From positions 1 through 15,100 of the forward strand of contig RFPK01000021.1 in assembly GCA_009926195.1 (NCBI GenBank): 15,100 nt of DNA. Direction: 5' to 3'. Under the pieces are notes generated by a model. The model was not told where the DNA came from. It saw nothing but the letters and a program-made list of their open reading frames with translations, and made no database searches. Origin of the DNA: Synechococcaceae bacterium WB4_1_0192. GTDB taxonomy: Bacteria; Cyanobacteriota; Cyanobacteriia; PCC-6307; Cyanobiaceae. This document shows positions 14,775-15,100 of this stretch, piece after piece. How positions within the stretch are numbered: the first letter of the stretch is position 1; every line of letters starts with the position of its first letter. A program made the position numbers and the translations under genes.

Positions 14775-14802
14775 AGGAGGAGCACACATCAGTGTTCCTC
14801 CT
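14775..14802. repeat. 11-bp inverted repeat at the island edge
   Basis: AGGAGGAGCAC (14775-14785) and GTGTTCCTCCT (14792-14802) pair over 11 bp with one G-T wobble around a 6-base loop ACATCA. No T-run follows, so it is not a classic terminator. It lies between the divergent phosphatase-like gene and the HAD fragment. Confidence 0.65.
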
Positions 14803-14822
14803 CGGCCCATTCCCCCTGCAGG

Positions 14823-15100
14823 GCCGTGCGCGCCGCCCGCCCCACCAGCCACACCACCGCCGGGCTGCTCCCCTGGCTGGAGCAGCTGCAGCAGGCCGGT
14901 GTGCGCTGTGCGGTGATCAGCAACGACGATGTGGCTGGCATTGAGCACTTCCTGGCCAGCCACCGGCTGGAGCGCTTCTTCAGCGCCATCTGGAGCGCGG
15001 AGCACCGGCCGCGCAAGCCCGATCCCGCCGCCGTGCATGGCCTCTGCGCGCAGCTCGGGGTGCCGGCGGCCCGCTGCGCCCTGATCGGCGATGCCAACAG
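14823..15100 (+). pseudogene. HAD-family hydrolase, N-terminally truncated (continues past window end)
   Basis: The frame encodes the C-terminal half of a haloacid-dehalogenase-type phosphatase: AVISNDD (motif II Ser), RPRKPDPAAV (motif III Lys), and LIGDAN (motif IV Asp) at the right edge. The N-terminal motif I (DxDGT, with the nucleophilic Asp) and the cap region are missing. The frame is open only back to a stop at 14706-14708, and what it encodes between there and about 14820 is a Cys/Ser-rich sequence unlike any HAD start. The first start near the homologous part is GTG 14826. Without motif I the product could not carry out the usual phosphoryl transfer, so this is most likely a remnant whose 5' end was lost. 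Codon use is the high-GC chromosomal type. Confidence 0.65.

Noticed and set aside
14775..14794. AGGAGG followed by GTG at 14792 as the start of the HAD gene
   Set aside because: The GTG is in a different frame from the HAD motifs and its frame closes at an in-frame TGA without any recognisable domain.
14757..15038. Minus-strand open frame at the right edge
   Set aside because: It is the antisense of the HAD fragment, whose conserved motifs lie on the plus strand.

Overview
The window looks like chromosomal DNA of a high-GC picocyanobacterium of the Synechococcus/Cyanobium type. The reasons are the gene set (an acyl-lipid desaturase, rplI, dnaB, mnmG, a DUF98-type chorismate lyase and ligA, with several small proteins of cyanobacterial look), the strong G/C preference at third codon positions, and three copies of the cyanobacterial HIP1 octamer GCGATCGC. 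This assignment is by recognition, not by a database search.

Layout. Positions 1-144 (minus) hold the 5' end of an HTH-type regulator that diverges from a delta-9-type fatty acid desaturase (208-1134). rplI follows (1171-1629) with a good rho-independent terminator (1688-1727). A tightly packed plus-strand run then encodes DnaB helicase, MnmG (tRNA U34 modification), a membrane-anchored Pro/Ala-rich protein and chorismate lyase (1805-6557). A plus-strand HTH-like hypothetical gene (6673-7266) runs tail-to-tail into, and overlaps by 113 bp, a minus-strand pair: an SprT-like zinc metallopeptidase and a charged hypothetical protein (8406 down to 7154). Diverging from sprT are a small membrane-anchored, possibly NTF2-like protein and the NAD-dependent DNA ligase LigA (8536-11086). 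A small secreted Gly/Pro repeat protein lies convergent to ligA (11091-11360), followed by a short plus-strand hypothetical gene (11436-11603).

The accessory part is the right end. A 1017-residue minus-strand protein (11605-14658) joins an N-terminal choice-of-anchor-I-type beta-propeller to a C-terminal DUF839/PhoX-like phosphatase-type propeller. Its gene has visibly lower GC and more relaxed codon use than everything around it. It has no classical signal peptide. In the AT-richer leader upstream of it there is a two-copy site matching the cyanobacterial Pho box (14707-14725), so phosphate-starvation control is a concrete prediction. Just beyond lies the C-terminal half of a HAD phosphatase (from about 14823) that lacks the N-terminal nucleophile region. 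The junction contains an 11-bp inverted repeat. Together this suggests that a phosphorus-scavenging module was acquired at this locus and that a resident HAD gene was truncated in the process.

Most of the window is ordinary housekeeping DNA. The strongest candidates for something new are the Pho-box-linked double-propeller protein with its non-canonical TGEE motif, the truncated HAD junction, and the overlapping convergent genes at 7154-7266.
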